The notes beneath the pieces were generated by a model. That model saw nothing but the letters and a program-made list of their open reading frames with translations. It searched no databases and was not told the origin of the DNA. The position numbers and the translations under genes were made by a program. Source: Muraenolepis orangiensis (taxonomy: Eukaryota; Chordata; Actinopteri; Gadiformes; Muraenolepididae). Taken from it: 64,000 nt of DNA. The first letter of the stretch is position 1. Each line of letters begins with the position of its first letter. The stretch is taken from assembly GCA_027704905.1 (NCBI GenBank), contig CM050999.1, positions 11,352,465-11,416,464 of the forward strand, given 5' to 3'. Of the stretch, positions 23,450 to 62,545 are shown piece after piece.

Positions 23450-24075
23450 GGGACTGAGAGGGGATAGGTGGAGGGTGGGGTGGGGGGGAGGAAAGACGGA
23501 GGAGAGGAAGGGGGAGAGGGAGGGAAGAGAGAGGGAAGAGAGAGATGGTGAGGAAGACGAGGGGTGAGAGGAGGAAAGACAGAGGGGGTGAGAGGGAGGA
23601 AAGACGGAGGGGGTGAGGGAATGAGAGAGAGAGAGGAAAGACAGATGGTGAGGGGGGAGAGACGGAGGGGGTGAGGGGGGAGAGACGGAGGGGGTGAGGG
23701 GGGAGAGACAGAGGGGGTGAGGGGGGAGAGACGGAGGGGGTGAGGGGGGAGAGAGGAGGGGGAGAGACGGAGGGGGTGAGGGGGGAGAGACGGAGGGGTT
23801 GAGGGAGGAGGGGAGATGGAGGAAAGAAGAAGGGGGTGAGGGAGGAGAGACGGAGAGAGGGAGGGGTGAGAGAGGAGAGACGGAGAGGGTGAGGGCGGAG
23901 AGAGGGAGGGGTGAGAGAGGAGAGACGGAGAGGGTGAGGGCGGAGAGAGGGAGGGGGTGAGGGAGGAGAGACGGAGAGAGGGAGGGGGTGAGAGAGGAGA
24001 GACGGAGAGGGTGAGGGCGGAGAGAGGGAGGGGGTGAGGGAGGAGAGACGGAGAGAGGGAGGGGGTGAGAAGCTA
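23450..24075. repeat. Purine-rich minisatellite (GGAGAGACGGAGGGGGTGAG-type units)
   Basis: About 600 bp of degenerate units near 20-24 bp, almost pure purine on plus and pyrimidine on minus. Long Pro/Ser/Leu reading frames on the minus strand come from this composition and are not a gene. It lies inside the putative fndc3a 3' UTR. Confidence 0.85.
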
Positions 24076-24492
24076 TGAGAACAAACCCACTCTCCTCTCT
24101 GACCAGGACCCACGAAACAAACAACAAACAACAACACCACCACTGCTGCTATACTGGACACATAAATGAAATATAAATAATAAGAATAATAATAAGTTCT
24201 ATAAATATACGTTTATACAGATACTGTAATCAACAAGTACATGAGTATCCACCTGCCCACAGCCAATCCCTACTCTCCCCTCTGCCGAGGACAGCCAATC
24301 AGAATGGAGCTAAGACAGAAGATTTGAACAACAGATTTAAGATGCCCCCTCCCAATTCCTCCATCCTACTTCCTGTGAATAATTAACCATGAGGGCAAAA
24401 CAACACAGTTACCAAACGATCGACAATGAACTAACCGACAAACAAAGTAAAGCTGTGACCGTTCGTTGGTGTGTGTGTGTGTGTGTGTACGA

Positions 24493-24527
<35 letters not shown>

Positions 24528-24530
24528 TGC

Positions 24531-50944
<26,414 letters not shown>

Positions 50945-51224
50945 CTGAGGAGCAGAAGAGAGGATATCTATGAATATCTAGTTATGCAGAGCAGCAGGAG
51001 AGGAGCAGGAGAGGAGCAAAAAAAACATCGTTCTCTAGCCTCTTTCCAATTCAGAGGACTTTGATTGAATTGTTAATTAAATTGTTACCATCACAGGCAC
51101 TCTGCTCAATATGGAAAAACAATAATAAAAATAGGGAAAATAAATCTAAATAAAACATAGGATATGACGAAACATCCTCGAGGCAATGACATAAAGGGAA
51201 ATAGACAAAACTCATAGACTGTAT

Positions 51225-51286
51225 ACATACATATATACATATACATATACATATACATATATATATATACATATACATATACATAT

Positions 51287-51358
<72 letters not shown>
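51225..51358 (+). repeat. (TA)n/(CATATA)n microsatellite
   Basis: ACATATACATATACATATAC core followed by pure TA to 51358, in the 5' intron of fndc3a. Confidence 0.93.
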
Positions 51359-51362
<4 letters not shown>

Positions 51363-51887
51363 GATCGACCGAACGCCATCACAAGCTCGTTTTGTGAGAA
51401 TAGCAGAGTCAGCCCAGTCATTAGCGTTAGCGTGGCTTAATAATAAGAGTTAATTATTAGCAAGCGCAGCCCGGTTGAGTCATAACACCTGGCAGAACTT
51501 TTACTTTGTGGACCTTGGACGTCCATCGTCCCCCTGTCCCCCCCGTCCCCCCCCCCCGGTGGGCTGGTGTGTACTTTGAGAGGGTAACGCTGACCGTTGG
51601 AAGGCCATGTTGTTATCATCATTACCCAACACAGCTAACCCAACCGCCCACACCTGTTGTTCATGCTTCTTACCACCCGAGGGGACACAAAGAGGACGGA
51701 TTTTAAAACAATGAAATATATCTCGCCATGTCACACTTGTCGCTTGACAACTACAAATCGACGGCGTGGTAATATTCATGAAGCACGCCAGGAGTGTGGG
51801 AGCTGTGCTGTTAGCAGTAGGGAGGAGGAGGAAGAGGAGGAGGAGTAATGAGGAAGGACAAGTCTCCACACTTGACTTCCATTTGGT

Positions 51888-51948
51888 TACATAACATTCA
51901 GTCATTTAGCAGATGCTTTTATCTAAAGCGACTAACAATAGATGATCA
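51888..51948 (-). mobile_element. SINE 3' tail remnant, minus strand
   Basis: The plus strand has CATTCAGTCATTTAGCAGAT then GCTTTTATCTAAAGCGACT, a well-conserved reversed copy of the tail at 4640. Confidence 0.6.
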
Positions 51949-52273
51949 AAGGGCAACCCCACGCTCACTACTTTCAAATACAAGAGAACTCAGTTTGTGC
52001 CCAAATAGTTGGACCAACTAAATTAGTTTCCCCCGAATCGCACCAATCCTGAACCAATGATATCGATGGTCTTTTCTGCAATAAAACGGGTCTGTCTATG
52101 CAAAACTGAACACTGGCAAAGACGGAGGGCGATTTCAAATGTTCATATACTACACACATTGTAATAGCAACAACCTGTTCAACCAACCTGTTCAGCTGAA
52201 CAACACACTGAGAAGTATTTCTTTAAGTAACGACTCACGGAAAAGCATTTTCTTTCGTGCAGTTTTGGCATGA

Positions 52274-52276
<3 letters not shown>

Positions 52277-52361
<85 letters not shown>
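52277..52361 (+). repeat. (GA)n microsatellite
   Basis: GA tract with a single GGCA interruption. Further GA-rich stretches are at 52480-52512, 54853-55060 and 56100-56241. Confidence 0.93.
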
Positions 52362-52364
<3 letters not shown>

Positions 52365-55300
52365 GAGAGAAAAGTGCTGAGGAACAACAAACAGAACCAT
52401 AACAAAGTCCTGGTGGCCAACCAAAGTCTCAGAGAGGAGAGGAGAGGAGCCAGCTCAGCAGAAAGCCTGGAAATGAGAGATACTGAGAGAGAGAGAGCGA
52501 GAGCGAGAGCGAAGGAGAGGATAACATAACTAAAGTGGAAGATAGAGAAGAGAGAACTGGGTGGAGGGCATTGGAGTCCAAAGACCAGGTGAGGAGAGTG
52601 TGCAGGGGATTACAGAACGAATAGAGAGAAAAAGAAGAAGAGAGAGATAAGAGGCATAGAACGAAAGGAGAGACAGAAAGAGAGAGAGAGAGCGGCCTCT
52701 GCCAAGAACGCTCTCAGATCGGTAGGGCCAACGTTCTCATGGCATGGGAGGGGAGAGCAGCAGCCTCACCAGACTCACACTAACCTCCCGCTGTAAAGGA
52801 CTGGCTGTGCATGTCGTGGGCAACAGACGTGCTCCGTCTAATCCACCGCCGGCTTGTCCGTGGATACACAAGAGGGTGGTCTGTGTGATGGCTGCACCCT
52901 ACTAACCACCCACCTTAAACACACGACGCTCCACCCCTCAGGCCCAAGCCCCGCCCCCTGCCTGGTGGAAGAGAGAGGGGTTGGCAGCGACTGCTGATGG
53001 ATTGTTTTTTTTAAGGATCCATTGATCTATTTTAACTCTTGCGATCTGATGTACTGAAACAACTCTACAAGGCTCATCTAACCCTTATATGTGGATGAGA
53101 GTAACAGGAGACTGGGGACTTACCAGCTGCCGTAGACACTACATGGTATGTTTTTGACTTTAAAATACAAACCTTCTATACAAACCGCTACAGGATTTGT
53201 AGCCACGGGCAAACTACCATTAACTACTTCAATGTAAGGTTGATATAACAGGCAGATGCTAAGAGGGATGAAACACAGTGGGCATTGAGCAGACCTCCGA
53301 CCGAGAGAAAATAGAGTCACAGGTCAAAGAAAGCAGGGTCACAGTTCATATGGAGGACATTCTAGTGGCCTCCTCCTCGGGAGAGAACTACACACTGGAA
53401 TGAGTTACATCCCACCTTCGTATGTGTATATACATTTTCTATTTTGCACTACTTGTACAAAGGGCCAGTGCAATACGTCCATATATATTTGTAGCCATAT
53501 TTGCTTATTTAAAAATCTGATTTTATTATATTTATTATGTAATATATATTTTCAATTTCTGTAATGTGTTTAAAGAGTGACTGTGCGGATTGCGACACAA
53601 TTAAGTTGTACGTTTGCAATGACAATATGCTCCGGTTCTGGAGTGGAAAGCAGGGACAAGCTAATACATAGATTAATATTTGATATCGCAAAAGAGATAT
53701 GAAGACTGACCGAGCGATGCAAATCCCTCTCAGCAGATTTGGTTTGGCGTGTTTATCTTAATAGCAAAGCTAGTGTATTATATTGGTAGGTGTGTGTATA
53801 TTTATTATTCACAACGCTAGTGTATTGAAATGGCAGGTGTGTAGTACCAGCTATATTTACCTGCCCGGTGATAAAAATATCTTGCCTTTAAAACGGATGC
53901 AGATAGCGTGGTCTTTTCAATCTGTGAATGAATTCATAACACCAGAACTACTTCTGGTGAGAAGCTTGGCTGCATCTGTTGCATGAAATGTGCAAAAAAT
54001 TAATAAAGTTTGATTGATTGACAGAGAACATCTCCTCCACCAAATAAAAATTGTGTTGAAAAGCTATTTTGAGGGGCTAGAGTGAGTAAATCGACCGATT
54101 CCTCTTCAACGTCCAGACCAGTACTACACCGTGCCCGTTCATACGGACGTGCACTGAATATATATATATAGAGTCATCAGAAACGGACCGCAACCTGGAC
54201 AGTAACACCGTGGTAGTCAGGTGGTTATTTAGGATACTAAAGGTTGTGCCGAGAGACAATATTCAACTTTCTCTGTGATCATTAGACTAGGCACTGAGAA
54301 GAGCGTGAGGCGGTCTGTGCTCTCACTGCTTTGGACCGGTGAACACGGTGCAAACTAGCCAGGTCAGCCTGACCAGAACTACCGCATCACAGGCTGAGTC
54401 ACAGAGCCATGCTCCGAGTAATAAGATAGGCCTAATAAACAGACTTCCTCTGCTAAAGGCTAAAGACACGCGCGCACACGCACACACACACACACACACG
54501 CACACACACGCGCTAAAGCCAGACTGTTAGCCCCCCCAACAAACAGGCCATGTCCCTGTCCATTTTGTATTTCCATTTCAATCAGAATACATTTCCACAT
54601 ATTTTCGACATATTTCAATTTCCGTTTTAATTGGCATATTTTGGTCAGTTTTTTTCGGTTTGATCGTGATTCACTTTACAAACATCCATCCAAAACATAC
54701 TTAAATGTAATATTAAATGTAATATATTTATATTATTATAATAATATATTATATAATGCAGTCCACATCTTGTCCAGGAGTCTGGGGTATTTGTTTTCCT
54801 AGACCTGAGAACATCAGGTGAGTGAGGACAGGAATTTACATTCACAAAGCATATGTGAGAGAGAGAGAGAGGAGAAGAGAGAAGAGAGAGAGAGAGAGCG
54901 CGAGCGAGAGCCAGACAGAGAGAGAGAGACTGAGAGAAAGCCAGAGAGAGAGAGACAGCCAGACAGACCGGGAGAAAGAGAGAGACGAGAGAGAAAGAGA
55001 CAGACAGAGTGAGAGAGAGAGATACAGCCAGAGAGGGAGAGAGACAGAGAGAGACAGCCATATATATTATATAGACAGCCGGAGAGTGAGGGACAGAGAC
55101 ACAGACTGGCAAAATGACTATTTCCATCCACCATGGAGGTGGAAGGGTGTAAATACCAAAAATAAAAACATTGCAAAAAGGGTTTTACGCTCGAAGGAGG
55201 TGGAACAGTTGGTGCGTCTATATGTAAGAAACTTTCACTTCCTTAGTTTGAGGTTTGACTGGCACTCTTTGGTAGGTTGTTTCTACACCTGAATTTTGAA

Positions 55301-55640
55301 GATTTTGGAACTACTTTTTCATTAGGTTCGGTTAGCAAAGTAGGCAAATGTCCCGCTGTTGAACAGTTGGCTTTTCTTGGACAGAAAAGTTCCTGTTTAC
55401 CTGGCTGAATAGGTTTATATTTATTCTAATTTACAGTTTGCGGCAAAAGTATACCATTCAACCCACAATGCGTTGTTTTTTGGTTGGCTTCCTATAGTTG
55501 GGTGGGATCCCGTTCACACCAAAAGCAAACGGAACGGACCAGAGTTCGGTCAAAACACCCTCTTCTCCTGCAGTGGCATAATAGCACCCGATTAGTGGAT
55601 TTGGAACACGCATACATTTGCAACACGTAACACAAATACT

Positions 55641-55664
55641 GTCCACATGTCAAAACATGTGGAC
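55641..55664. other. Perfect 10-bp inverted repeat, CAAA loop
   Basis: GTCCACATGT and ACATGTGGAC flank CAAA. It sits in a moderately GC-rich, CpG-containing segment (about 55,500-55,800) unlike its flanks, perhaps an old DNA transposon. Confidence 0.75.
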
Positions 55665-56205
55665 GGTTTGCGCCTTCCCCAAAGGACGCCACGTCAGCCA
55701 CTTACAGCGAGCGTTAGCCAACGTTTGCCCATCAGCCGTAAAGACTCCGCGGTTCCGGAGAGCGTTCGGCTATGACTTCAGAAGAGAGAAGGTCATTTGA
55801 GGAATGTTTTTGCTGTTCAAACACTGCGTTCTCACCTTGTAAACTAGCTAGCGGCGAGAAACTACACAAACAGACCAAGAATAGCATGAGACGGCTGTGC
55901 GGCGTTGAGCTGCTTTTTCTGACAGGCGGCTGCGTGTAGCAGACTGGGAGTCGGGACGGAAGGCTTTTGGGTGGAGGCGGGGTGGGTGGGGGTAGAATGA
56001 CAATTTAAATAGGAACCAGGGGAAAGAGACAAGTAGAGACGGAGAGACAAATGGAGGCAGGGACAGACGTAGAGAGAGATGATATAGAACTGGACAGGTA
56101 GAGGGAGAGAGATACAGAGACAAATAGAGCAAGAGAAAAATAGAGAGGCAGAGATAGACAGCGCGAGAGAGACAAATAGAGAGAGAGACACAGAGACAGA
56201 GAGAC

Positions 56206-56245
<40 letters not shown>

Positions 56246-56546
56246 CACGCCCACTCACTCTTACATCACAATGACGCACAAGTGATGACAGAGATCAGAT
56301 AGAAAAAAAAAACCTTTCCCCTCCCTAGTCACCTCCCCCCACTCCATCCTCCCCCCTCCCCCTCCCCCTCCTACTCCTCCTCCTCCTCCCAGAGTCAACC
56401 AGAGCGTTGGTCACCGTTACCAAGGCGATCCTCTAGAGGAAACCGCCCCCAGGGGGAAAAAAACCATCAGTCAGTCTCCCCGTGTACGGCTGACCCCTCC
56501 CTGACAGGAAGAGCCAAACACCCTGCTTCTGGGAAGAGTAAACACA

Positions 56547-56549
<3 letters not shown>

Positions 56550-56619
<70 letters not shown>
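56550..56619 (+). repeat. (GT)n microsatellite
   Basis: About 34 GT units. Shorter tracts lie at 59046-59086 (GT), 59300-59336 (CA) and 63669-63690 (CA). Confidence 0.93.
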
Positions 56620-59043
56620 ACACACCTGCGCACCACATAAGGGAAATTAGGGCCATCCCCGTACAAAAACATTCATCTTGATACCTACACATAATCAACA
56701 GTGGGACAATATCATGTTTTTAAGCATGTACACACATTTCTAAGGGCACATAAAAGTAGTCAGGTAAGGCCGTTAAGGCCGGTAAAGTCTCGTCTTACTG
56801 CCGACTCCCTCGGTGAAACAACCAACAACCACCACCACGTTTTGTTCCTGCTCTCAGAGTATGGCCTGGCGTGGACAGATTGATGGCTCCAGCCGGCAGC
56901 CTTAGACTTCGATGGTTGTTCTGCGAGGCGCAGATTCATCGCAGGTATTGATCGCGTTGGCCAAAGCAAACCGAGGCAGCTCTGTGACTTATTTCGATGT
57001 GCTTTTCGGAACAACAAAAACAGTAACAGCAACATTTACAGGCGTAAAGCCACATGAAGTTAAAAGTCTATCTTCCATTCACTAGACAGACAACACCTAC
57101 TAGAGTGGAGCACGGCCCGATCCGAAAAATCGGATTGGTACTCTAATTACTGTATGTATCTTTATGTTAATATTAGTGTTCACTATTATTTGTAATTTTA
57201 TTGTGTTTGTTTGCCATGTTTTTAACCTTTTAGCGCTCAGAGATAAAAAAATAAAATAATGAAATGCAGTTTTACGTTGCAATATAAATAAAATGCATTA
57301 ATATTGTTATTATCTTAGGGGTAAATTAATTAATTGCGCTGTCCTACAGAGGGCGCTATATTTTGCTGGCCTAGTCAACTACGTTCTGTTCTGTTCAGCC
57401 ACTTTCATATATAAAACAATGCTGGACACTGACTGACTGTAGAACCCGAATCGCACAAAATAATCGTAATACCATACCACAATCTTTGCTGAGTCGCAAT
57501 ACATATCGTATTGGCACTCAAAAATCGGAATATCCCATTGTGAGGTCCCTGCCGATTAGTCACTAAAATAAATACACGGCCCTCCTTCTGGGTTTCCGAT
57601 GCCAAGCTTCTGCTTGGATGTTAAACAAATAAATAAATAAACCCAGTGCCCCTATAATTATAAATATGATAATTGCGTGATTATGAATTCCATATTGCAG
57701 AGACAATGACCGGGCGAGTGACGTCTGTCTTCAGGGGAGTCTTGATGGGATCAGATCATGGGATCAGATCATGGGATTACGTCATCAGTAATGAGTTCGG
57801 GAAACCAGAAAAATATCATCACCCCATTAAGACTCAAGACAATAACATCCATCTGTATCAAAAATAAATAAATAACATGTCGTGTGTATTGCAATCAGGA
57901 TACATACATAGTTTAGCTAATCACTTAGACTATGTAAATGTACCGTCTCCATTGCATATATGTGAATACTAATTTGATTGGGTTGGAGTTCACGCAGTGA
58001 ACAGCGGGAGTGTTTTTTTCTGTGCAAGAGATCCAGTCCCATAGAACAAGCGGCAAGTAACAAACACACACTAAAGTAGCCCAAAGAATACAAAAATCAA
58101 TAACCTAAATCTTAATGTAAATACGATAACCCCAATCTCAGACAATGGTCTCACATCACACTGTCTATCCTGGTCTATCTCCCTCCCTCGGGGAGGGGCT
58201 AGGGGTTCACAAATCTACGGGCTTAGAAAACGACTTAAGTGCAGAGGAGCAGAGATTAAGGGGGGGGTGGGGGGGGGTGTCTAGGAGGCGGATGCTTCCA
58301 GGGTGGTCAAGCTGTAGAAGGGGGTGGGGGTGGATGTGGTGGTGGAGGAGGAGGGGTGGCTACCAGTGGCGAGGCTGGCCCCATTAAAACCACGAGCCAG
58401 AGCAGAAGTAGACGGCCTGATTATTAATTAGCGTTGATAAAGCGTCTCCATCCATAAAATACAGAGAGAGGAGGGAAAGGATGTAACCGACAGAAGGTTA
58501 CATACCAGCCAGGCCGGGATGCCGGGCAAGTGATCACATGCACACAAATTGGAAATTAAAAAAACAAAAGCATCCTTATTTTGTGGTGGTGTAGGAGGTG
58601 GTGGTAGTGGGGGGTTTCAGGGGCCGTTTTCGGCTGTAGCCTGGCTCCTTGATTGGCGGTTTGGTGCGGCAAGGAGAGGCTTTGCCGGCTCTCACCAGGG
58701 TAGTGATTTGAGATAAGTAACGTTTCATTACCGGATTACGGAAGACAGGGGACGGGTTCTGCTCTCAGCGACGAAGACGGAAGGAACCAGCCAGACACGG
58801 CAAGAACCGACCAAAACTCTGGCACACGAGTAGTAGCATTAGAAGGACTACAGGAGATTAAAAATATCTGCATAATGGTGTTCCCTCCTTTATTACTTGG
58901 AAAAAACATGTTAAATACACATCATTTCCACTGCTCTCTGTGGAAGTGCTTTAGTGTGCTTTCTGTTGCGAATGGTGTTGGTAAATGAAAATGTAACATT
59001 GCATTTATAAGCCTTGATTATGTTTTCTTTTATATTTTTATGG

Positions 59044-59088
<45 letters not shown>

Positions 59089-59302
59089 CAGCACAGCCTG
59101 ACGTAGGACACTGCCAACTCACTGCCGACTCTGCCAACAACAATGAAATTACAGGAGCTGCGTGTAACGAGTTACAAACTGTGGAATCTTAATTTTGCAT
59201 CACATCTGCATGGCTTCCGGCAAGGCTGCAGGGAACCACACACATACACACCTCTAGATAGCTAGATCATTCTTCCCCCGTGTGGTTTTCACAGGAGTAA
59301 AA

Positions 59303-59337
<35 letters not shown>

Positions 59338-59664
59338 GTGGTTTCAGACAGTGGCGTTGTCTGAACAACCTCTTCACGCCTCCATGTTTCAGCCAGTGTG
59401 TTGCATTGGGCCAACACGCTATGACCCACACACACACACACACAAAACATGTGTCTAATAAGAATAATACTAAACATTTTTTTGATCTCAGGCGCTTTAC
59501 TAGACAAAAGGCTAGAGGAGGCTAAACAATACATGCAAAAAATATATATATGTATAGCTGTAGAAGGTCTGGTAGATTGATAGGTGGTGGTCGATAGGTG
59601 GTGGTCTTAAAGGTGAGCTTCAGGGGCTATTTTGTAGACAATCTGCAATACATAATTGGTAACT

Positions 59665-60297
59665 CCAGGGTGGGGGTGATGTGGAACCAGTGAAGGGCCT
59701 CCAGGGTGGGGGTGATGTGGAGCCAGTGAAGGGCCTCCAGGGTGGGGGTGATGTGGAGCCAGTGAAGGGCCTCCAGGGTGGGGGTGATGTGGAGCCAGTG
59801 AAGGGCCTCCAGGGTGGGGGTGATGTGGAGCCAGTGAAGGGACTCCAGGGTGGGGGCAAGGGCCTCCAGGGCGGGGGTGATGTGGAGCCAGTGAAGGGCC
59901 TCCAGGGTGGGGGTGATGTGGAGCCAGTGAAGGGCCTCCAGGGTGGGGGTGATGTGGAGTCAGTGAAGGGACTCCAGGGTGGGGGGTGATGTGGAGCCAG
60001 TGAAGGGACTCCAGGGAGGGGGTGATGTGGAGCCAGTGAAGGGACTCCAGGGTGGGGGTGATGTGTAGCCAGTGAAGGGACTCCAGGGTGGGGGTGATGT
60101 GTAGCCAGTGAAGGGACTCCAGGGTGGGGGGTGATGTGTAGCCAGTGAAGGGACTCCAGGGAGGGGGTGATGTGTAGCCAGTGAAGGGACTCCAGGGTGG
60201 GGGTGATGTGTAGCCAGTGAAGGGACTCCAGGGAGGGGGTGATGTGTAGCCAGTGAAGGGACTCCAGGGAGGGGGTGATGTGGAGCCAGTGAAGGGG
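59665..60297 (+). repeat. 36-bp minisatellite, about 17 units
   Basis: The unit is GAAGGGCCTCCAGGGTGGGG GTGATGTGGAGCCAGT with C/A and G/T variants grouped in blocks. It leaves open frames on both strands (EPVKGLQGGGDV on plus, LHWLHITP on minus). Confidence 0.92.
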
Positions 60298-60539
60298 GGG
60301 CGGGTGGTCAACATGAAGGCTGAGACCACCCAGAATGATTGTTCTGCATGATTTCCCTCTCTCCCTCCCTCCCTCCCTCTCAGACATGGGAGAATGAGTC
60401 ACACACTCGCTCTGAGAGCTACTCACTGCAGAATCTCAATAAATGGAGAGGGTTACACGGGTGTGGCTATGGGAGTGGTTGTGTGTTGTTACAGGAGTGT
60501 GGTTACACTAGTGCGCATGTGGTTAGGTGAGTGAGTTTG

Positions 60540-60830
60540 TGTGTGGTTATGTGAGTGTGGTTACGTGAGTGTGGTTACGAGAGTGTGGTTACGAGAGTGT
60601 GGTTACGAGAGCGTGGTTACGAGAGCGTGGTTACGAGAGCGTGGTTACGAGAGCGTGGTTACGTGAGCGTGGTTACGTGAGCGTGGTTACGAGAGCGTGG
60701 TTACGTGAGCGTGGTTACGAGAGCGTGGTTACGAGAGCGTGGTTACGTGAGCGTGGTTACGAGAGCGTGGTTACGAGAGCGTGGTTACGAGAGTGTGGTT
60801 ACGAGAGTGTGGTTACGCGAGTGTGACGTG
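60540..60830 (+). repeat. 14-bp minisatellite (GTGGTTACGAGAGC)
   Basis: About 20 units vary at GAGA or GTGA and GC or GT. It runs directly into the next array. Confidence 0.9.
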
Positions 60831-61520
60831 GTTACGCGAGTGTGGTGTGGTTATGTGTGTGGTTACGTGAATGTGTGTGGTTCAGTGGGTGTGTGTGGTT
60901 ATGTGATAACGTGAGTGTGTGTGGTTATGTGATAACGTGAGTGTGTGTGGTTCAGTGGGTGTGGTTACTTGAGTGTGTGTGGTTATGTGATAACGTGAGT
61001 GTGTGTGGTTCAGTGGGTGTGGTTACGTGAGTGTGTGTGGTTATGTGATAACGTGAGTGTGTGTGGTTACGTGAATGTGTGTGGTTCAGTGGGTGTGGTT
61101 ACGTGAGTGTGTGTGGTTATGTGATAACGTGAGTGTGTGTGGTTATGTGATAACGTGAGTGTGTGTGGTTATGTGATAACGTGAGTGTGTGTGGTTATGT
61201 GATAACGTGAGTGTGTGTGGTTATGTGATAACGTGAGTGTGTGTGGTTATGTGATAACGTGAGTGTGTGTGGTTATGTGATAACGTGAGTGTGGTGTGGT
61301 TATGTGTGTGGTTACGTGAATGTGTGTGGTTCAGTGGGTGTGTGTGGTTATGTGATAACGTGAATGTGTGTGATAACGTGAGTGTGTGTGGTTATGTGAT
61401 AACGTGAGTGTGTGTGGTTATGTGATAACGTGAGTGTGTGTGGTTATGTGATAACGTGAATGTGTGTGATAACGTGAGTGTGTGTGGTTATGTGATAACG
61501 TGAGTGTGTGTGGTTATGCG
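60831..61520 (+). repeat. 26-bp minisatellite (GTGGTTATGTGATAACGTGAGTGTGT) with variants
   Basis: Derived from the same GTGGTTA core as the preceding array. Each unit holds the palindromic core TTATGTGATAA. The units are homogenised in the middle and degenerate at the edges. Confidence 0.88.
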
Positions 61521-62412
61521 TGTGTGGACATTGGTTTTCTGGTTTCTTTGGAAAACGCGAGTAGAAGACTGAGCTCTACATTTGGACTACTGTGCGTAAC
61601 GATTCCATTTAGAACTCCAGCAGTAGTGGATGTTCCATTTTAGATCAAAGTCTTCAGAGGGGAATAACAAAGTTAGAATTGTACAATCAACAGTTAATGG
61701 CATAGAGACACCATGTATGGTATTTGAAGCAATAACTTTACAATGGTGGTAGTATGTGGGAATGAACAATGATCAATTACCCTCCATTTTACCAGCATTC
61801 AGTTTTGCCAATTGGTTCAGTAAAAGCCCACAGTTGGTGGGTTCTGCATCATTTCACATCGTCCGGCTCTGTTCTCCGGTCATTTAGCACCAATTCTCTT
61901 GGGCTTGTTGTTCCAACTGTTGTTCTTTGGTCACGCATCCATTTTTGTTGTGCTTTTCTACCGCATCGACCGCCCCCCGGTTTTATGAAGTCTTACTTCC
62001 CAGCCGAAAAACACTTCTTTAAAATAGATTGATGATGCAAAATTGTGCCTTTAAGTAATAAAAATGAGCAGACGTATTTTTAAGCACTTTGTGTGTCTGA
62101 GTCTCAGTTTGTAAAAGTCACCGTATTAAGTGTTTTCCGTAGAGAAAGCCAAGAGCAGCTTGCAGAGCTTAGTTAAAATACACTCAATTTTCAAAAGATC
62201 CTTCTGCTGCATTTTAGATGATGGGAGTTTGTCCCCTGTCCAGTCTGTAGGCTGTATGTTAAAGAGCAGTCTCTTCTCTACCAGACAGACGGCAGATGTT
62301 ATAAAGATAAGATGTAGATCAAAAATAAATATCGCTCATTGTCCAGCAAGATTGCCGGTTCAATCCCTCGACTCCTGATAAACAAAACAGGGTTGATGTG
62401 CCTACGAGCAAA

Positions 62413-62545
<133 letters not shown>

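Larger units (their letters stand above)
21560..24530 (-). other. fndc3a: Putative fndc3a 3' UTR
   Basis: A roughly 3-kb AT-rich stretch with no coding gene between the fndc3a stop and the nearest LINE. In the transcript sense it holds AATAAA signals at 22720-22715, 22234-22229 and 21584-21579. The last of these would end the message near 21,560. It contains a (CUG)12 repeat, a 600-nt pyrimidine-rich minisatellite and several C or T homopolymers. The real end is not visible from sequence alone; a shorter 3' UTR ending near 22.7 kb is equally possible. Confidence 0.45.

Noticed and set aside
23318..24161. Long Pro/Ser/Leu open frames on minus (about 270 codons)
   Set aside because: They are products of the pyrimidine-rich minisatellite, are open in two frames at once and lack any domain.
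59607..60426. Open frames of 240-268 codons on minus and 102 on plus
   Set aside because: They arise from a stop-free 36-bp unit; no start context, domain or splice structure supports a gene.
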